Source: Hyphococcus sp. (GTDB taxonomy: Bacteria > Pseudomonadota > Alphaproteobacteria > Caulobacterales > Parvularculaceae). Taken from it: a DNA stretch of 64,000 nt. The translations under genes were made by a program, and so were the position numbers. The notes under the pieces were generated by a model, which ran no database searches, had not been told where the DNA came from, and saw nothing but the letters and a program-made list of their open reading frames with translations. Of the stretch, positions 17,640 through 27,679 are shown piece after piece; position 1 is the stretch's first letter; every line of letters begins with the position of its first letter. The stretch covers positions 1 to 64,000 of the forward strand of contig JAJFGB010000010.1 of assembly GCA_021776335.1 (NCBI GenBank). The letters are read 5' to 3'.

Positions 17640-19976
17640 TTGAGTCGCAATCGCCGCATAGCGCGACTGTGGATTAGTACCGTTTTGGCTAGCGCCGGAG
17701 CGGCCTTTCCCTTTTTCGCCTATGCGCAATCAGATTTGGCAGTCACTGCGCGAAACGCCGCCCCACCGCCATCTGAGCCAGCTGACGCTGACGCGGATCA
17801 GGTACTGTTTGAAGCGGACACCGTTCTGCGCGAAAATGAAAACGGGCCTATTATCGCCGAAGGCGACGTGCGGGCTTTCTTTGGCGAACGCTATTTGCGC
17901 GCCGATAAGCTTATTTATGATCCGGCAGCCGACATTGTCATTGCCGAAGGCAATGTCTCAATTACCGATGAAAATCTTGATACTGCGTTCGCGGGACGCG
18001 TCGAACTTTCAGGTGATTTGCGTGACGGTATTGCGGAAAATTTCAGCGCTCTTCTCGAAGACAACGCCCGCCTTGCAGCAGAGAGCGCCGTGCGGGAGCG
18101 CGGCGCCAAGACCCGCCTCAACAAAGCAGTCTACACCGCATGCGACGTCTGCAACGGCGAAGGAGAGGCAAAAACGCCAACATGGCGCATTAAGTCGCTG
18201 CGCGTAACACGCGACGAGGAGCGCAAGGTTATCCGTTTTCATCATTCATTTGTTGAAATTAAAGGAGTTCCAATTCTCTATGTGCCGTTCCTGCAAGCGC
18301 CGGACCCGTCGGTAGAACGTCAATCTGGTTTTCTCGCCCCGCATATTGGCGCCTCCAGCCGCCTCGGTTTCAATTTCGAGATGCCCTATTATCTCGCCAT
18401 CTCTAATCACCAGGACGCTACGTTCTTTCCAAAATTCACTACTGAAGACGGCGTCTTGTGGCAGGGCGAATACCGCCGCCGCGGCAATCGCGGCTATCAT
18501 GTTCTGTCCGGCGGGGTCATAGATTTTGACAACCAGAATACGCCCGACAATGGCGTGCCCGGCGTGCGCTGGCACTATTTCGGTCGGGGTTATCGCAATT
18601 TCGGCGAGAACTGGCGCGCCAGTTATGATATCGAACGCGTTTCCGATGACGCGTATCTGAGAAACTACGATGTAGAACGGCGTGGCGATTTGCGGCAAGC
18701 GCTCAATCGCAGCAGCACCAACCAATTGCGCAGCAACGCCAAGCTCGCCTGGGCGAAAAACGGGTCGCGCCTGACGATCGATTCATATCTGTTCCAGGGG
18801 CTGCGGGTCCAAGATGACGCCCAGACCACACCTTATGTGTTGCCGCTAATCGACTTCCAACATGACGTCACGCAAAAAGTTGCTGGTGGTCGTGCTTCGC
18901 TCGGCGCCAACATCGCTTTGTTGCAGCGAACGGGCGGCGCCGACAGCAGGCGCTTTACTGCAAATGCCAACTGGGAGCGTGACCTCACAACGAGAGGTGG
19001 TCACCGGTTCAATTTGTTCGCCGAAGCGCGTGGAGACATCTACTATTTTGAAGATCTTGATGAGGGAACGGAAGTCTGCTCGGACCCCACTGCCGCGTGC
19101 GCGGTGAATTTTCCCGGTTTAACAAGCGGCGACCCGACAAAAGCTGAAACCCGATTTGCGCCCACCGTCGGTGTGGAATGGTCGTACCCACTCACCCGCG
19201 AGTTTGGTGGCGCCCGCTTGTTTGTCGAACCACGGGTGCAGCTCGTCGCCAGCCTTGCCAACCGTAACCCCGCCGAAATAATCAACGAGGATTCACAAAG
19301 CATCGAATTCGATTACGCTGGTCTTTTCGATTATAACAAAGCAACCGGCTTTGACGCTTTCGAGGACGGCCAGCGCATGAATATTGGCATTTCCGCGTCA
19401 GCGGTCTGGCCCAACGGCTTTGCAATTGAAGGCGCGATTGGCCAACAGCTCCGCGCCCAAACAACGAACGCTTTTGAATTCTCTTCCGGGCTGGGTGAGA
19501 CGTCGTCCGATATCGTCGGATCACTGAATCTGCGATATGGCTCAAATATCAGTATTGAAAACCGTTTTCGCATCGAAAATGACACGGGCGCGATACAGCG
19601 TGCTGAGTCGATGGCGTCCTATCGTTCCAGACGATTTCGCGCAAATGTGAGCTATGTGCGATTGAACGAGGAAAACATCAGCAACAATTTGGTTAGCCGT
19701 GAGGAACTGACAGCGCGTGGCAATATCAAGCTTTCTGAGCACTGGTCGGTCGGAGGAGCCTGGCGCCTCGACCTGGTAGGAAATCCGGTGACCGACCCGA
19801 TTACTATGGAGGTCGATGAAGGACCCCGAACGATCCGCCAGGATTTCATCATCGGATATGAAGATGAGTGTTCCACATTCGGGATTACTTATCGGCGTGA
19901 CCGCACACAGGACAATAATCTCACGCCCGATAACGCTGTCCTGATAAGTTTCACGCTGAAATCGCTCGCCAACTGA
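17640..19976 (+). CDS. lptD: LPS assembly outer-membrane protein LptD
   Basis: Outer-membrane beta-barrel that inserts lipopolysaccharide with LptE. 778 residues from TTG 17640, with AAGGAG seven bases upstream. Signal peptide to about residue 29 (FFAYAQ), then the OstA-like beta-jellyroll (about 50-165, with EGDVRAFFGERYLRADKL), then the C-terminal barrel with conserved HYFGRGYRNFGENWRASYD. Cys residues appear near the jellyroll end (TACDVC), mid barrel (EVC...AAC) and near the end (DEC), as expected for disulfide-dependent LptD. Confidence 0.93.
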   Translation: MSRNRRIARLWISTVLASAGAAFPFFAYAQSDLAVTARNAAPPPSEPADADADQVLFEADTVLRENENGPIIAEGDVRAFFGERYLRADKLIYDPAADIVIAEGNVSITDENLDTAFAGRVELSGDLRDGIAENFSALLEDNARLAAESAVRERGAKTRLNKAVYTACDVCNGEGEAKTPTWRIKSLRVTRDEERKVIRFHHSFVEIKGVPILYVPFLQAPDPSVERQSGFLAPHIGASSRLGFNFEMPYYLAISNHQDATFFPKFTTEDGVLWQGEYRRRGNRGYHVLSGGVIDFDNQNTPDNGVPGVRWHYFGRGYRNFGENWRASYDIERVSDDAYLRNYDVERRGDLRQALNRSSTNQLRSNAKLAWAKNGSRLTIDSYLFQGLRVQDDAQTTPYVLPLIDFQHDVTQKVAGGRASLGANIALLQRTGGADSRRFTANANWERDLTTRGGHRFNLFAEARGDIYYFEDLDEGTEVCSDPTAACAVNFPGLTSGDPTKAETRFAPTVGVEWSYPLTREFGGARLFVEPRVQLVASLANRNPAEIINEDSQSIEFDYAGLFDYNKATGFDAFEDGQRMNIGISASAVWPNGFAIEGAIGQQLRAQTTNAFEFSSGLGETSSDIVGSLNLRYGSNISIENRFRIENDTGAIQRAESMASYRSRRFRANVSYVRLNEENISNNLVSREELTARGNIKLSEHWSVGGAWRLDLVGNPVTDPITMEVDEGPRTIRQDFIIGYEDECSTFGITYRRDRTQDNNLTPDNAVLISFTLKSLAN

Positions 19977-20110
19977 TCCCTTGCGTCGCTGTCATTTAGG
20001 TCTATTTTCCGGGGAATAATCTGTTTTAGCGGCTGCTTTGCGGGCGGGCAGTGGCATGGACTATCAGCGAGCGGCGAGACGCCGCGCAATTTGAGGCAAC
20101 ACAACGTAAA

Positions 20111-21409
20111 ATGAGAATTTTAGAAGTTAGTTCAATTGCTTGTGGGTTTTTTCTAACCTTCTGCCCAACCATCGTTCAAGCTCAAGAATCCAGTGACAGC
20201 GTGATTTCACGGTCCGGCGTGCCAATCGAGTCGGTCGCCGCCATCGTCGGTGAATCTGTTATCTCCACCTTCGATGTGCGCCAACGGATGCAGCTCATGC
20301 TGATTTCTTCGGGGGGCAAAATCCCGGCAGAAGCGCTGCCGCAGCTCCAGCAACAGGCGATGCGCGACCTTGTGGAAGAGCGACTGAAGCTTCAGGAGGC
20401 GGCGAAATTTGAACTCGAAGTGTCCGATGAAGAGATAAACGAAGAAATTGGACTTATGGCCGCGCAATCAAATCTGACGGTGGATCAGCTGATTGCGACC
20501 CTCGAAAATGAGGGAATTTCGGCCAATTCGCTGAAAGAGCAGGTCAAAGCGGGGATCGCTTGGCCGTTACTCGTCCAGGGCCGTTTCCGCGACCGCGTCC
20601 GCGTTAGCGACGACGAGGTAGAAGATACGCTAACCCGCATGAAGGCTGACGCCAGCAAAGAACAATATCTCGTTTCCGAAGTCTGCATTCCGGTCGATAA
20701 CCCAGCGCAGGCGCAACAATATTATCAGGGCGGATTACAACTGATCGAACAAATGCGGCAGGGTGTGCCGTTCACCGTAGTGGCGCAACAATTTTCCGCT
20801 TGCACGACCGCCGCAGTCGGCGGCGATCTCGGTTGGGTGCGCGCTGGCGAATTGCCGCCCGAACTCGACGAAGCGATTCGCAACCTTCCACCGGGTTCTG
20901 TAACGAACCCCATTCCTTCAGAAGGCGCATTTATGATCCTTGCGGTACGCGACAAACGTGAAGCCGTCGTTGCGGGAGAGCCGACCTTCACTCTTGCATA
21001 CGCCGCTGCCTCTGAAACGATCGGAGAAAACGCTGCACGCCTCGCTATCGACAAGCTGTCGACCGCGGATGCGTGCTCAGGCAGACCTCTGCGGATTGAT
21101 ATGGGCGAAGGCGTTGGCGTCACGCTTCTTGAGAATATGACCGTCGATTCCATCGATCCGCGCTTTAACCCTTTCATTGAGGATCTAAACAGAGGCGACA
21201 CCAGCGCTGTCATCAAAGCCGATGGCGCTTATCACGCCGCCTATGTGTGCGATAAAGATGAAGGTCTTGGATTGCCGTCTCGAGATGCTCTTGAAAATCG
21301 CATCTATGGGCGTCAACTGTCTCGGATTGGCCAACAATATCTGCGCGATGTGGAACGTCAATCCATGGTCGATATCCGATTAAGAGGCTCCCTGGCGCCA
21401 GGTGGCTGA
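20111..21409 (+). CDS. surA: Periplasmic chaperone/PPIase SurA
   Basis: Periplasmic chaperone for outer-membrane proteins such as LptD, encoded just upstream. From ATG 20111 the first 24 residues form a signal peptide (ending IVQAQ). The N-terminal SurA domain starts VAAIVGESVISTFDVRQRM, and one parvulin domain has FTVVAQQFSACTTAAVGGDLGW. An in-frame GTG at 20051 would precede the signal peptide with 20 charged residues, so I prefer the inner start although its ribosome site is weak. Only one PPIase domain is clear, common in alphaproteobacteria. Confidence 0.88.
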   Translation: MRILEVSSIACGFFLTFCPTIVQAQESSDSVISRSGVPIESVAAIVGESVISTFDVRQRMQLMLISSGGKIPAEALPQLQQQAMRDLVEERLKLQEAAKFELEVSDEEINEEIGLMAAQSNLTVDQLIATLENEGISANSLKEQVKAGIAWPLLVQGRFRDRVRVSDDEVEDTLTRMKADASKEQYLVSEVCIPVDNPAQAQQYYQGGLQLIEQMRQGVPFTVVAQQFSACTTAAVGGDLGWVRAGELPPELDEAIRNLPPGSVTNPIPSEGAFMILAVRDKREAVVAGEPTFTLAYAAASETIGENAARLAIDKLSTADACSGRPLRIDMGEGVGVTLLENMTVDSIDPRFNPFIEDLNRGDTSAVIKADGAYHAAYVCDKDEGLGLPSRDALENRIYGRQLSRIGQQYLRDVERQSMVDIRLRGSLAPGG

Positions 21410-21457
21410 AGCATGACACCAACAATAATTGGGCGCCGTTTGCGATAAGAGCGGGAA

Positions 21458-22480
21458 TTGACATCATCACACCACATCGCATCGCCCCTGGCGCTGACTA
21501 TGGGCGAACCTGGCGGCGTTGGCGCTGAAATAACGGCGGCAGCCTGGAGCGCCTTGAACGGCAGCGCGATAACATTCTTCGTTATTGCTGATCCTGCAAC
21601 TTTCAAAAATTCAGGCGTCACTGTCGTTGAAATCGATGCGCCTTCCATGGCGTCCTCTGCATTTTCAAAAGCGCTGCCGGTACTGCCGCTAAAAACACAG
21701 GTCAATGCAACGCCTGGTGTGTCATCATCCGAAAACGCAGCCGCCGTTATCGAGAGCATTCGGTGTGCGACTTCATATGCTGTTGAGGGTGCGGCTTCAG
21801 GCATCGTGACCAATCCCATTCAAAAATCATCTCTCATCGAAGCAGGTTTCGAATTTCCGGGACACACCGAATTTTTAGCCGCTCTGACGAAGGATGCCCC
21901 AATCATTGAAGGTCGCGAGCGCGGGCCGGTTATGATGATTGCAGGACCACTTCTCAAAACCGTGCCGGTGACGATCCATCAGTCCGTTGTGAGCGCCATC
22001 GGTTCTTTGTCGACCGCAATGATCGTCAAGACCGGCCTGGTTACAGCGCAGGCGCTGCAATCAGATTTCGGGATCGCAGAGCCGTGTCTCGCGATCTCGG
22101 GATTAAATCCCCATGCGGGTGAAAGCGGCGTTTTGGGCCACGAAGATAATGAGATTATTGCACCCGCAGTTCAAATTCTGCGTGATGCGGGGGTCAACGC
22201 ACGCGGCCCCCTGCCCGCGGACACCATGTTTCACGAAGAGATGCGCGCAAGTTACGACGCCGCGCTTTGCATGCTCCATGATCAGGCTTTGATCCCAGCA
22301 AAGACACTCGCTTTTCATGACGCTGTGAATGTCACCCTCGGTCTGCCTATCATTCGCACGTCACCGGACCATGGCACAGCGCTCGATATTGCCGGCAAGG
22401 GCGAAGCGCGCGCGGACAGTCTGATCGCCGCGATAAAGCTAGCTGCTGAATTGACGACGCAGCGCAGGTCGCGCAAATGA
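21458..22480 (+). CDS. pdxA: 4-hydroxythreonine-4-phosphate dehydrogenase
   Basis: Enzyme of the DXP-dependent pyridoxal phosphate pathway. 340 residues; the N-terminal LALTMGEPGGVGAEI is the PdxA start motif. The metal-binding His residues lie in GHTEFLA, in VTIHQSV, and toward the end in MLHDQALIPAK. Start is TTG 21458, with GAGCGGGA upstream; an ATG start further in would remove the first beta strand. Its stop overlaps the rsmA start (ATGA at 22477). Confidence 0.93.
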   Translation: MTSSHHIASPLALTMGEPGGVGAEITAAAWSALNGSAITFFVIADPATFKNSGVTVVEIDAPSMASSAFSKALPVLPLKTQVNATPGVSSSENAAAVIESIRCATSYAVEGAASGIVTNPIQKSSLIEAGFEFPGHTEFLAALTKDAPIIEGRERGPVMMIAGPLLKTVPVTIHQSVVSAIGSLSTAMIVKTGLVTAQALQSDFGIAEPCLAISGLNPHAGESGVLGHEDNEIIAPAVQILRDAGVNARGPLPADTMFHEEMRASYDAALCMLHDQALIPAKTLAFHDAVNVTLGLPIIRTSPDHGTALDIAGKGEARADSLIAAIKLAAELTTQRRSRK

Positions 22481-23298
22481 CGTCAGCGCTGCCTCCACTG
22501 CGCGACGTGATTGAGCAATATGAACTCGGCGCAAAAAAATCCCTCGGTCAGCATTTTCTTCTCGATCTCAACATAACGAGGAAAATAGCACGCGCCGCAT
22601 CGGTCAACGCCGAAGATATGGTGTTGGAAATTGGTCCAGGTCCCGGCGGCCTGACGCGGGCGCTTCTGGAAACTGGCGCGCAAATCATCGCCGTCGAGCG
22701 CGATCGCCGCTGCATTGAAGCGCTGTCATCGCTTTCCATGCGCTATGGCGACAAGATTTCGATCATTGAAGCCGACGCCTTGACGGTGAATGAGGCAGCG
22801 CTCGCAGGTGGCGCCGCGCCCATCAAGATCATTGCCAATCTGCCTTACAACATATCAACGGAACTCTTGATCAAATGGCTCAAATTGGGTTCGACGCTTT
22901 GGTCCGGCATGGCGCTGATGTTTCAAAAAGAAGTCGCCGATCGCATTCTTGCGGCGCCAGGATCAAAAATTTACGGCAGACTGTCGGTTATAGCCCAGGC
23001 GGCAAGCACGCCGTCACGTGCATTTGATCTTCCAGCGCGCGCATTCACGCCGCCGCCGAAAGTTCAATCAACTGTTGTGCTATTCGCACCGCCCCGAGAC
23101 GATTGGAAACATTTGGGCGCGCTTGAGAAAGTTACGCAAGCTGCATTTTCACAACGGCGCAAAATGGTGCGAACCTCGTTAAAGTCGGCTTTTGGCGACC
23201 GGCTACAACAGGCGCTCGAAAATATCGGTATCAGGGAAACCCAAAGGGCCGAAGAAATCTCTGTTACACAGTTCAAACAGCTCGCTGAATTGCTGTAA
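22477..23298 (+). CDS. rsmA: 16S rRNA dimethyladenosine transferase RsmA
   Basis: SAM-dependent methyltransferase making m6-2A1518/1519 in 16S rRNA (KsgA). 273 residues; AKKSLGQHFL start, SAM site LEIGPGPGGLTRALL, and the catalytic NLPYNIST motif are all intact. C-terminal small helical domain follows with SQRRKMVRTSLK. Overlap with pdxA marks translational coupling; it closes the lptD-surA-pdxA-rsmA operon and converges with the acyl-CoA ligase gene 5 bp later. Confidence 0.95.
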   Translation: MTSALPPLRDVIEQYELGAKKSLGQHFLLDLNITRKIARAASVNAEDMVLEIGPGPGGLTRALLETGAQIIAVERDRRCIEALSSLSMRYGDKISIIEADALTVNEAALAGGAAPIKIIANLPYNISTELLIKWLKLGSTLWSGMALMFQKEVADRILAAPGSKIYGRLSVIAQAASTPSRAFDLPARAFTPPPKVQSTVVLFAPPRDDWKHLGALEKVTQAAFSQRRKMVRTSLKSAFGDRLQQALENIGIRETQRAEEISVTQFKQLAELL

Positions 23299-23303
23299 GC
23301 TCA

Positions 23304-24920
23304 TCAAGCGCTCAGCACCTTATATTCGTCACGCTGAAATGCTTCAGCCAGCTTGAATTTTTGAATCTTCCCAGACCCCGTCAGCGGCCAATCTTCAACA
23401 TAAACCCAATAGGCAGGGGTTTTTTGCGGCGACAGGCGTTCGCGAATAAATGCTTTGAGCCCCGAAGGATCGGGCGGGGTGTCGCTTGTCACCCGCATGA
23501 AACAAACGACTTGCTCGCCCCATTTTGCATCCGGTACGCCAATGACCGCAACTTCGGCTATGTCATCATGTTCAAGCATGGCGTTTTCGATTTCCGCCGG
23601 AAACAAATTTTCACCGCCGCGGATAATCATTTCTTTGACCCGCCCCGTGATCGTCAAATAGCCCCGCGCGTCCATGCGGCCGAGATCGCCCGTATGCAGC
23701 CAACCATCATCATCAATCGCAGCCTTTGTGGCCTGCGGATTGTCATAATATTCGGTCATTACAAGATAGCCGCGGGTGCATATCTCGCCCTGCTCACCCA
23801 CGGGAACAGTTTGGTTGGTTTTTGGGTCGCGAATTGATGCTTCGACATGAGGTAATGGCTGTCCAATAGTTTGCGTCAAATCTTCAATCGTATCGTCGCT
23901 GCGCGTTTGCGCAATAACCGGCGACGATTCCGTTTGGCCATAGACAATTTGTATCATGCTGCCGAATATTTCCTTGGCCTTACGCACCAATTCCGGCGCC
24001 ACCATCGCGCCACCGGACATCATGCGTTCGACAGATGTAATCCTGCGCCCGCTTTTTTCAGCTTCGTCAATCAGCGCGACAATCATTGTCGGCACACCAA
24101 GAATAAATCGCGGGCGCTCACGCTCCATCACACTCAGAATCATTGCGGGATCAAATATCGGCGCCAGCAACATGGTCGCGCCAACGCCAAGCCCGCCAAG
24201 AACAAGAATGGCGCATCCCGTCGTATGAAAAAGCGGCATATGGTGAATAAAAACGTCGCCGGATGTCACGCCAGCGCGCGTCAAGGTGTCAAATCCGTTC
24301 TGCACCAATCCGTGATGATGAAGCAGTGCGCCTTTTGGAAAACCCGTGGTGCCGGAAGTGTATTGTATCTGCACCGGATCCTCCGATGAGATTTCTGGAA
24401 GCACGCCATCATCAGCGCCGTCAAACAATGCATCATGATCGGTCAGCAATATTCGACGTTCAATTTCCGGTATTTGATCACATGCCTCATCGGCAATCGA
24501 TTGCATTGGGTTGCCGCGAAAACTATCGACATAATAAATCGCTTCAGATCTCGATTGCTCAAGAACGAATTTCAACTCGCGCATCTGATAGGCAGGGTTC
24601 ACGGTCACCAGCACAATGCCGGCCATTGCTGACGCCAGCTCCAACAACACCCACTCGGGAATATTGTTTGCATAAACTGCAATGCGCGCGCCTTTTTCAT
24701 GTCTTGTCGCCAGCGCCCGCGCCAAACGCGTCGCATCGGCCAGTAGTTCCTCATAGGTCCAGCGGCGAGTGACCGCACCGTCGAAATCGAGTTCATGCAA
24801 AGCAGGCCGGTCGGGAAACGCCGTCGCCTGACGCCGCAGCATATCGCCTATCGTCACAGAACTGGACGGCGCCCCTTCCTGCGCGGGGAAATAAGACTCC
24901 GTGAGAGACACTTTATACAT
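23304..24920 (-). CDS. AMP-dependent acyl-CoA synthetase
   Basis: Adenylate-forming ligase that activates a carboxylic acid to its CoA thioester. 538 residues; phosphate-binding loop IQYTSGTTGFPKG (about 189-201), the A5/A7 motifs YGQTESSPV and DDGWLHTGDLGRMD, and the A8 hinge GRVKEMIIRGGENLFP, with the catalytic Lys near the end in GSGKIQKFKL. Resembles medium/long-chain FadD-type ligases. It follows a thioesterase and a cupin on the same strand with a 12-bp gap, so fatty or aromatic acid metabolism is likely. Confidence 0.88.
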   Translation of the reverse strand: MYKVSLTESYFPAQEGAPSSSVTIGDMLRRQATAFPDRPALHELDFDGAVTRRWTYEELLADATRLARALATRHEKGARIAVYANNIPEWVLLELASAMAGIVLVTVNPAYQMRELKFVLEQSRSEAIYYVDSFRGNPMQSIADEACDQIPEIERRILLTDHDALFDGADDGVLPEISSEDPVQIQYTSGTTGFPKGALLHHHGLVQNGFDTLTRAGVTSGDVFIHHMPLFHTTGCAILVLGGLGVGATMLLAPIFDPAMILSVMERERPRFILGVPTMIVALIDEAEKSGRRITSVERMMSGGAMVAPELVRKAKEIFGSMIQIVYGQTESSPVIAQTRSDDTIEDLTQTIGQPLPHVEASIRDPKTNQTVPVGEQGEICTRGYLVMTEYYDNPQATKAAIDDDGWLHTGDLGRMDARGYLTITGRVKEMIIRGGENLFPAEIENAMLEHDDIAEVAVIGVPDAKWGEQVVCFMRVTSDTPPDPSGLKAFIRERLSPQKTPAYWVYVEDWPLTGSGKIQKFKLAEAFQRDEYKVLSA

Positions 24921-24932
24921 TCTGGCCTCGCT

Positions 24933-25343
24933 CTAAATTTTTCGAATCATTTGTGTCTGGGTGACGACAGCCGCCAGCTTTCCATCTTCCCGAAAGATTT
25001 CCGTTTTCCAGAGTTGCAATGTGCGGCCGATATTTACCGGCGTCGTCACTGCCCTTGCGACTTGCCCGACCGGCACAGGTCTCAGAAAATTGGTTTTGCT
25101 TTCAATAGTTGAGGTTGTGCAGCCCTCAGGCATATTCAAAAATGCGCCGCAGCCGCCAAGATTGTCCGCAAACGCCATGATGGCGCCTCCATGAAGCGTC
25201 GCCGGAATCGTGCAATGGTCAGGCGTCACTTCCAACTCGGCTTCGAGCCGGCCTTTCGTTGCCAGGGTCATTTTTACGCCCATCAATTTTGCAAAAGGCG
25301 CATTGCTTTCATTGAAAATTGCGGCGAGGTTTTCTTCGCTCAT
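24933..25343 (-). CDS. PaaI-type hotdog thioesterase 3
   Basis: 136-residue hotdog thioesterase with TLHGGAIMAFADNLGGCGAF as the active segment (HGG turn and Asp on the central helix). Its start ATG overlaps the cupin stop (TAATG at 25341-25345), and the acyl-CoA ligase follows 12 bp later. The pair of CoA ligase and thioesterase suggests control of an acyl-CoA pool. Substrate unknown. Confidence 0.86.
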   Translation of the reverse strand: MSEENLAAIFNESNAPFAKLMGVKMTLATKGRLEAELEVTPDHCTIPATLHGGAIMAFADNLGGCGAFLNMPEGCTTSTIESKTNFLRPVPVGQVARAVTTPVNIGRTLQLWKTEIFREDGKLAAVVTQTQMIRKI

Positions 25344-25882
25344 TACGTTCCTGCATTAATCAATACGGCGACGAAAAGCGCCGTTTCAGATCCGTTATTA
25401 ACCCAAGCATGGTTCGTCGCCCGCTGAATGACGACATCACCGGGTTTGAGCGACGTCGGCTCTCCTTCATCGAGCAACAAATCCACCTCGCCCCTAACAA
25501 GAATGATAACGTCGAGAGAATCTGTCTTGTGCATCATCGAATGACGGGTTGTATCGACCCGGCAGTGAGAAGCCCCGACAGCGCCAAAACCAAAGGCGGC
25601 AGCGGCTTCAAGCTCCTCACTAGTTTTCGATTTGTCTTCCGGCGGCATTGTAAACCAACGCACTTTCACGCCGCCTTGATCGGGTTCCAGTTTCAAATCC
25701 TCGGTCGAAAGCCGATCCGTTGCGTCGAATAATCTGTCGGGTTGCAAATCCGCAGCCCAGACTTCGGCAAGTCCCCCGTCCTCGACAGCGATCAATTTTG
25801 CGGCGGCGCCATCAATCAATATGCGCGACCGTCCAGCGCCGTCATTGTCAGTGACAATACGGCGAAGCGACTGCCAATCCAT
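25343..25882 (-). CDS. Cupin-domain protein
   Basis: 179 residues with a C-terminal cupin_2 barrel (about 95-175). Metal-site residues are partly visible: His in RHSMMHKTDSLDVIILVRGE and another His in ATNHAWVNNGSE near the end, with the intervening DLLLDEG...LKPGDVVIQ motif typical of this class. The N-terminal 90 residues lack a known domain. May be a dioxygenase-type or sugar-binding cupin; function not readable. Operonic with the thioesterase and CoA ligase. Confidence 0.75.
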   Translation of the reverse strand: MDWQSLRRIVTDNDGAGRSRILIDGAAAKLIAVEDGGLAEVWAADLQPDRLFDATDRLSTEDLKLEPDQGGVKVRWFTMPPEDKSKTSEELEAAAAFGFGAVGASHCRVDTTRHSMMHKTDSLDVIILVRGEVDLLLDEGEPTSLKPGDVVIQRATNHAWVNNGSETALFVAVLINAGT

Positions 25883-25887
25883 GGCGA

Positions 25888-26379
25888 TTATTCCGCTGCC
25901 GGTGCATCGATGGCGCTGACAATTGACGCAGCATCATAGACGTCATCATCATCCGGCGCATCACCAGCACCCATCAACACATCAAGACGAACGGTAAAAT
26001 AATCCCGCGCGCCGATTTTTCCAAAATTGCCGCCGACGCCAACTCCAACGCCTGATCGCCGCCCATATGATCCGCCGCCAACGCCCGCGCCAAGGGTAAC
26101 CCCGCCGCGCTGATCACGAGTGACATCACGCACTACAACGCGAAACCAGGTAAATCCTTCCTGCAGCGCAACCTCACCGGCACGGCGCATGGCATAGTCC
26201 TCGACTTGTTCGGGCGGCACACCGCCGGAACCCCGATAGACAATCCGATAGCGATCTTCCTCGATACGGGTTTCTTCATAGCCGAAACCTTTTTGATCCG
26301 CAGGACCATAGTTCGTTGGTCCAACCGCGGCGCAGGCGCCAAGAACAAAAGCTGTCACCAATACTAAAAGCTGTTTCAT
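25888..26379 (-). CDS. CC0125/CC1285-type lipoprotein
   Basis: 163-residue lipoprotein: signal peptide ending in LGAC (Cys16). The core YEETRIEEDRYRIVYRGSGG and VEDYAMRRAGEVALQEGFTWF match a family of small alphaproteobacterial lipoproteins known in Caulobacter (CC0125/CC1285), of unknown role. A Gly-rich middle (about 98-125) precedes a short C-terminal acidic tail. Located 5 bp upstream of the cupin gene on the same strand. Confidence 0.75.
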   Translation of the reverse strand: MKQLLVLVTAFVLGACAAVGPTNYGPADQKGFGYEETRIEEDRYRIVYRGSGGVPPEQVEDYAMRRAGEVALQEGFTWFRVVVRDVTRDQRGGVTLGAGVGGGSYGRRSGVGVGVGGNFGKIGARDYFTVRLDVLMGAGDAPDDDDVYDAASIVSAIDAPAAE

Positions 26380-26533
26380 GAAAGCGCCTCCATCTCTCCA
26401 ACCCGTTCCTTATACCTAACTTCGTCGCCAATTGGATGCAAAAAACACCCAGATTCCTGCTTTTTCCCTCAAGACGCCGGACTTCCGCCCTATTCAGCGT
26501 CCAACCTGAAGAGGCAGCGGGAGAGTGTCTGAA

Positions 26534-27679
26534 ATGGTAAACCAACAGTTCACAAACAACGACAGGCTCTATGATCTGGTTGTCGTTGGCGCCAGCTTCG
26601 CCGGGTTAATCGCTGCGCGCACCGCAGCCCATCGCGGCCTTAAAGTCGCGGTGCTCGACGCTAAGCCTGAGCCCGGCGCCCGGGTGCGCACCACCGGCAT
26701 TCTGGTCAAAGAGGCAGTTGACGCGTGCGACATTCCCGCTGCCCTGACACGGAAAATTCCCGGTGTGCGGCTTTACGCGCCGAACGGTTGTCATACTGAT
26801 CTATGCGCACCTGGATATTACTTTCTCGCTACCGATACGCCCGCCATCATGCGCTGGCTGGCGAGGGAGGCGGCGCGCGCCGGCGCAGATTTGTTCTTCG
26901 GCGCCCGTTTCAATGACGCAACAATCACGCAAGAACATGTGCACATTCACGGCCTCAGTCTCTCGGCGCGCTATCTTCTCGGTGCAGACGGCGCAAAATC
27001 ACAGGTCGCACAAACATTCGGGCTTGGGCGCAACAGTGAATTTCTAATCGGCATGGAAACCGAATATGAGGAAACGCCAACAGTTGATCCGGATTTTCTT
27101 CACTGTTTTGTCGACTCGAAATTGGCGCCCGGCTATCTTGGCTGGGTCGTTCCCGGCGCGAATATGACCCAGGTCGGTCTCGCCGTTTCAGACAGTCTCT
27201 TCGGCGCCAATCGCAAACCCGACTTTGGCGCGTTCGTGAATCGCATTGACACGCATTTTGCCCTATCCAACTGCGAGGTCCGCTGCAAACGGGCAGGTCC
27301 GATCCCCTGCGGCGGGCTGGTCTCGCCTTTATCGACCCATCGTGTCCTGTTAACAGGCGATGCAGCCGGTCTCGTTTCACCTTTGACCGCCGGCGGCATC
27401 CGCTTCGCATTTCAATATGGACGGCGCGCTGGAAGCGCTATCGCCAGCTATCTACAGGATGGCGGCGCCGACCCTGGCGTTTTGATGGCGCAGGAATATC
27501 CCCGCTTCGCGCTCAAAACATGGATGCGCCGTCTATGGTCCGCCGCGCCGCCCAACGCGATCCTCAACGCGACGCTGTTTACACCGCCGATGCGCGCGTT
27601 GGCGCAATGGATTTATTTTCAAAAACGCGCAGCGACCGAAACCACAAAAACCAAAAAGCCAAGGCTTCACGCAAGCTAA
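26534..27679 (+). CDS. FAD-dependent oxidoreductase (geranylgeranyl-reductase-like)
   Basis: 381-residue flavoprotein. The N-terminal Rossmann loop YDLVVVGASFAGLIAARTA and the C-terminal FAD motif LLTGDAAGLVSPLTAGGIRFA mark the group of geranylgeranyl reductase/squalene-type monooxygenases. The loop is GASFAGL and lacks the last Gly of GxGxxG, a tolerated variant in this group. Start ATG 26534 has GGAGA nine bases upstream; the GTG at 26525 lies inside that site. Substrate may be a prenyl or polyene lipid. The end overlaps the converging rhomboid gene by 4 bp. Confidence 0.78.
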   Translation: MVNQQFTNNDRLYDLVVVGASFAGLIAARTAAHRGLKVAVLDAKPEPGARVRTTGILVKEAVDACDIPAALTRKIPGVRLYAPNGCHTDLCAPGYYFLATDTPAIMRWLAREAARAGADLFFGARFNDATITQEHVHIHGLSLSARYLLGADGAKSQVAQTFGLGRNSEFLIGMETEYEETPTVDPDFLHCFVDSKLAPGYLGWVVPGANMTQVGLAVSDSLFGANRKPDFGAFVNRIDTHFALSNCEVRCKRAGPIPCGGLVSPLSTHRVLLTGDAAGLVSPLTAGGIRFAFQYGRRAGSAIASYLQDGGADPGVLMAQEYPRFALKTWMRRLWSAAPPNAILNATLFTPPMRALAQWIYFQKRAATETTKTKKPRLHAS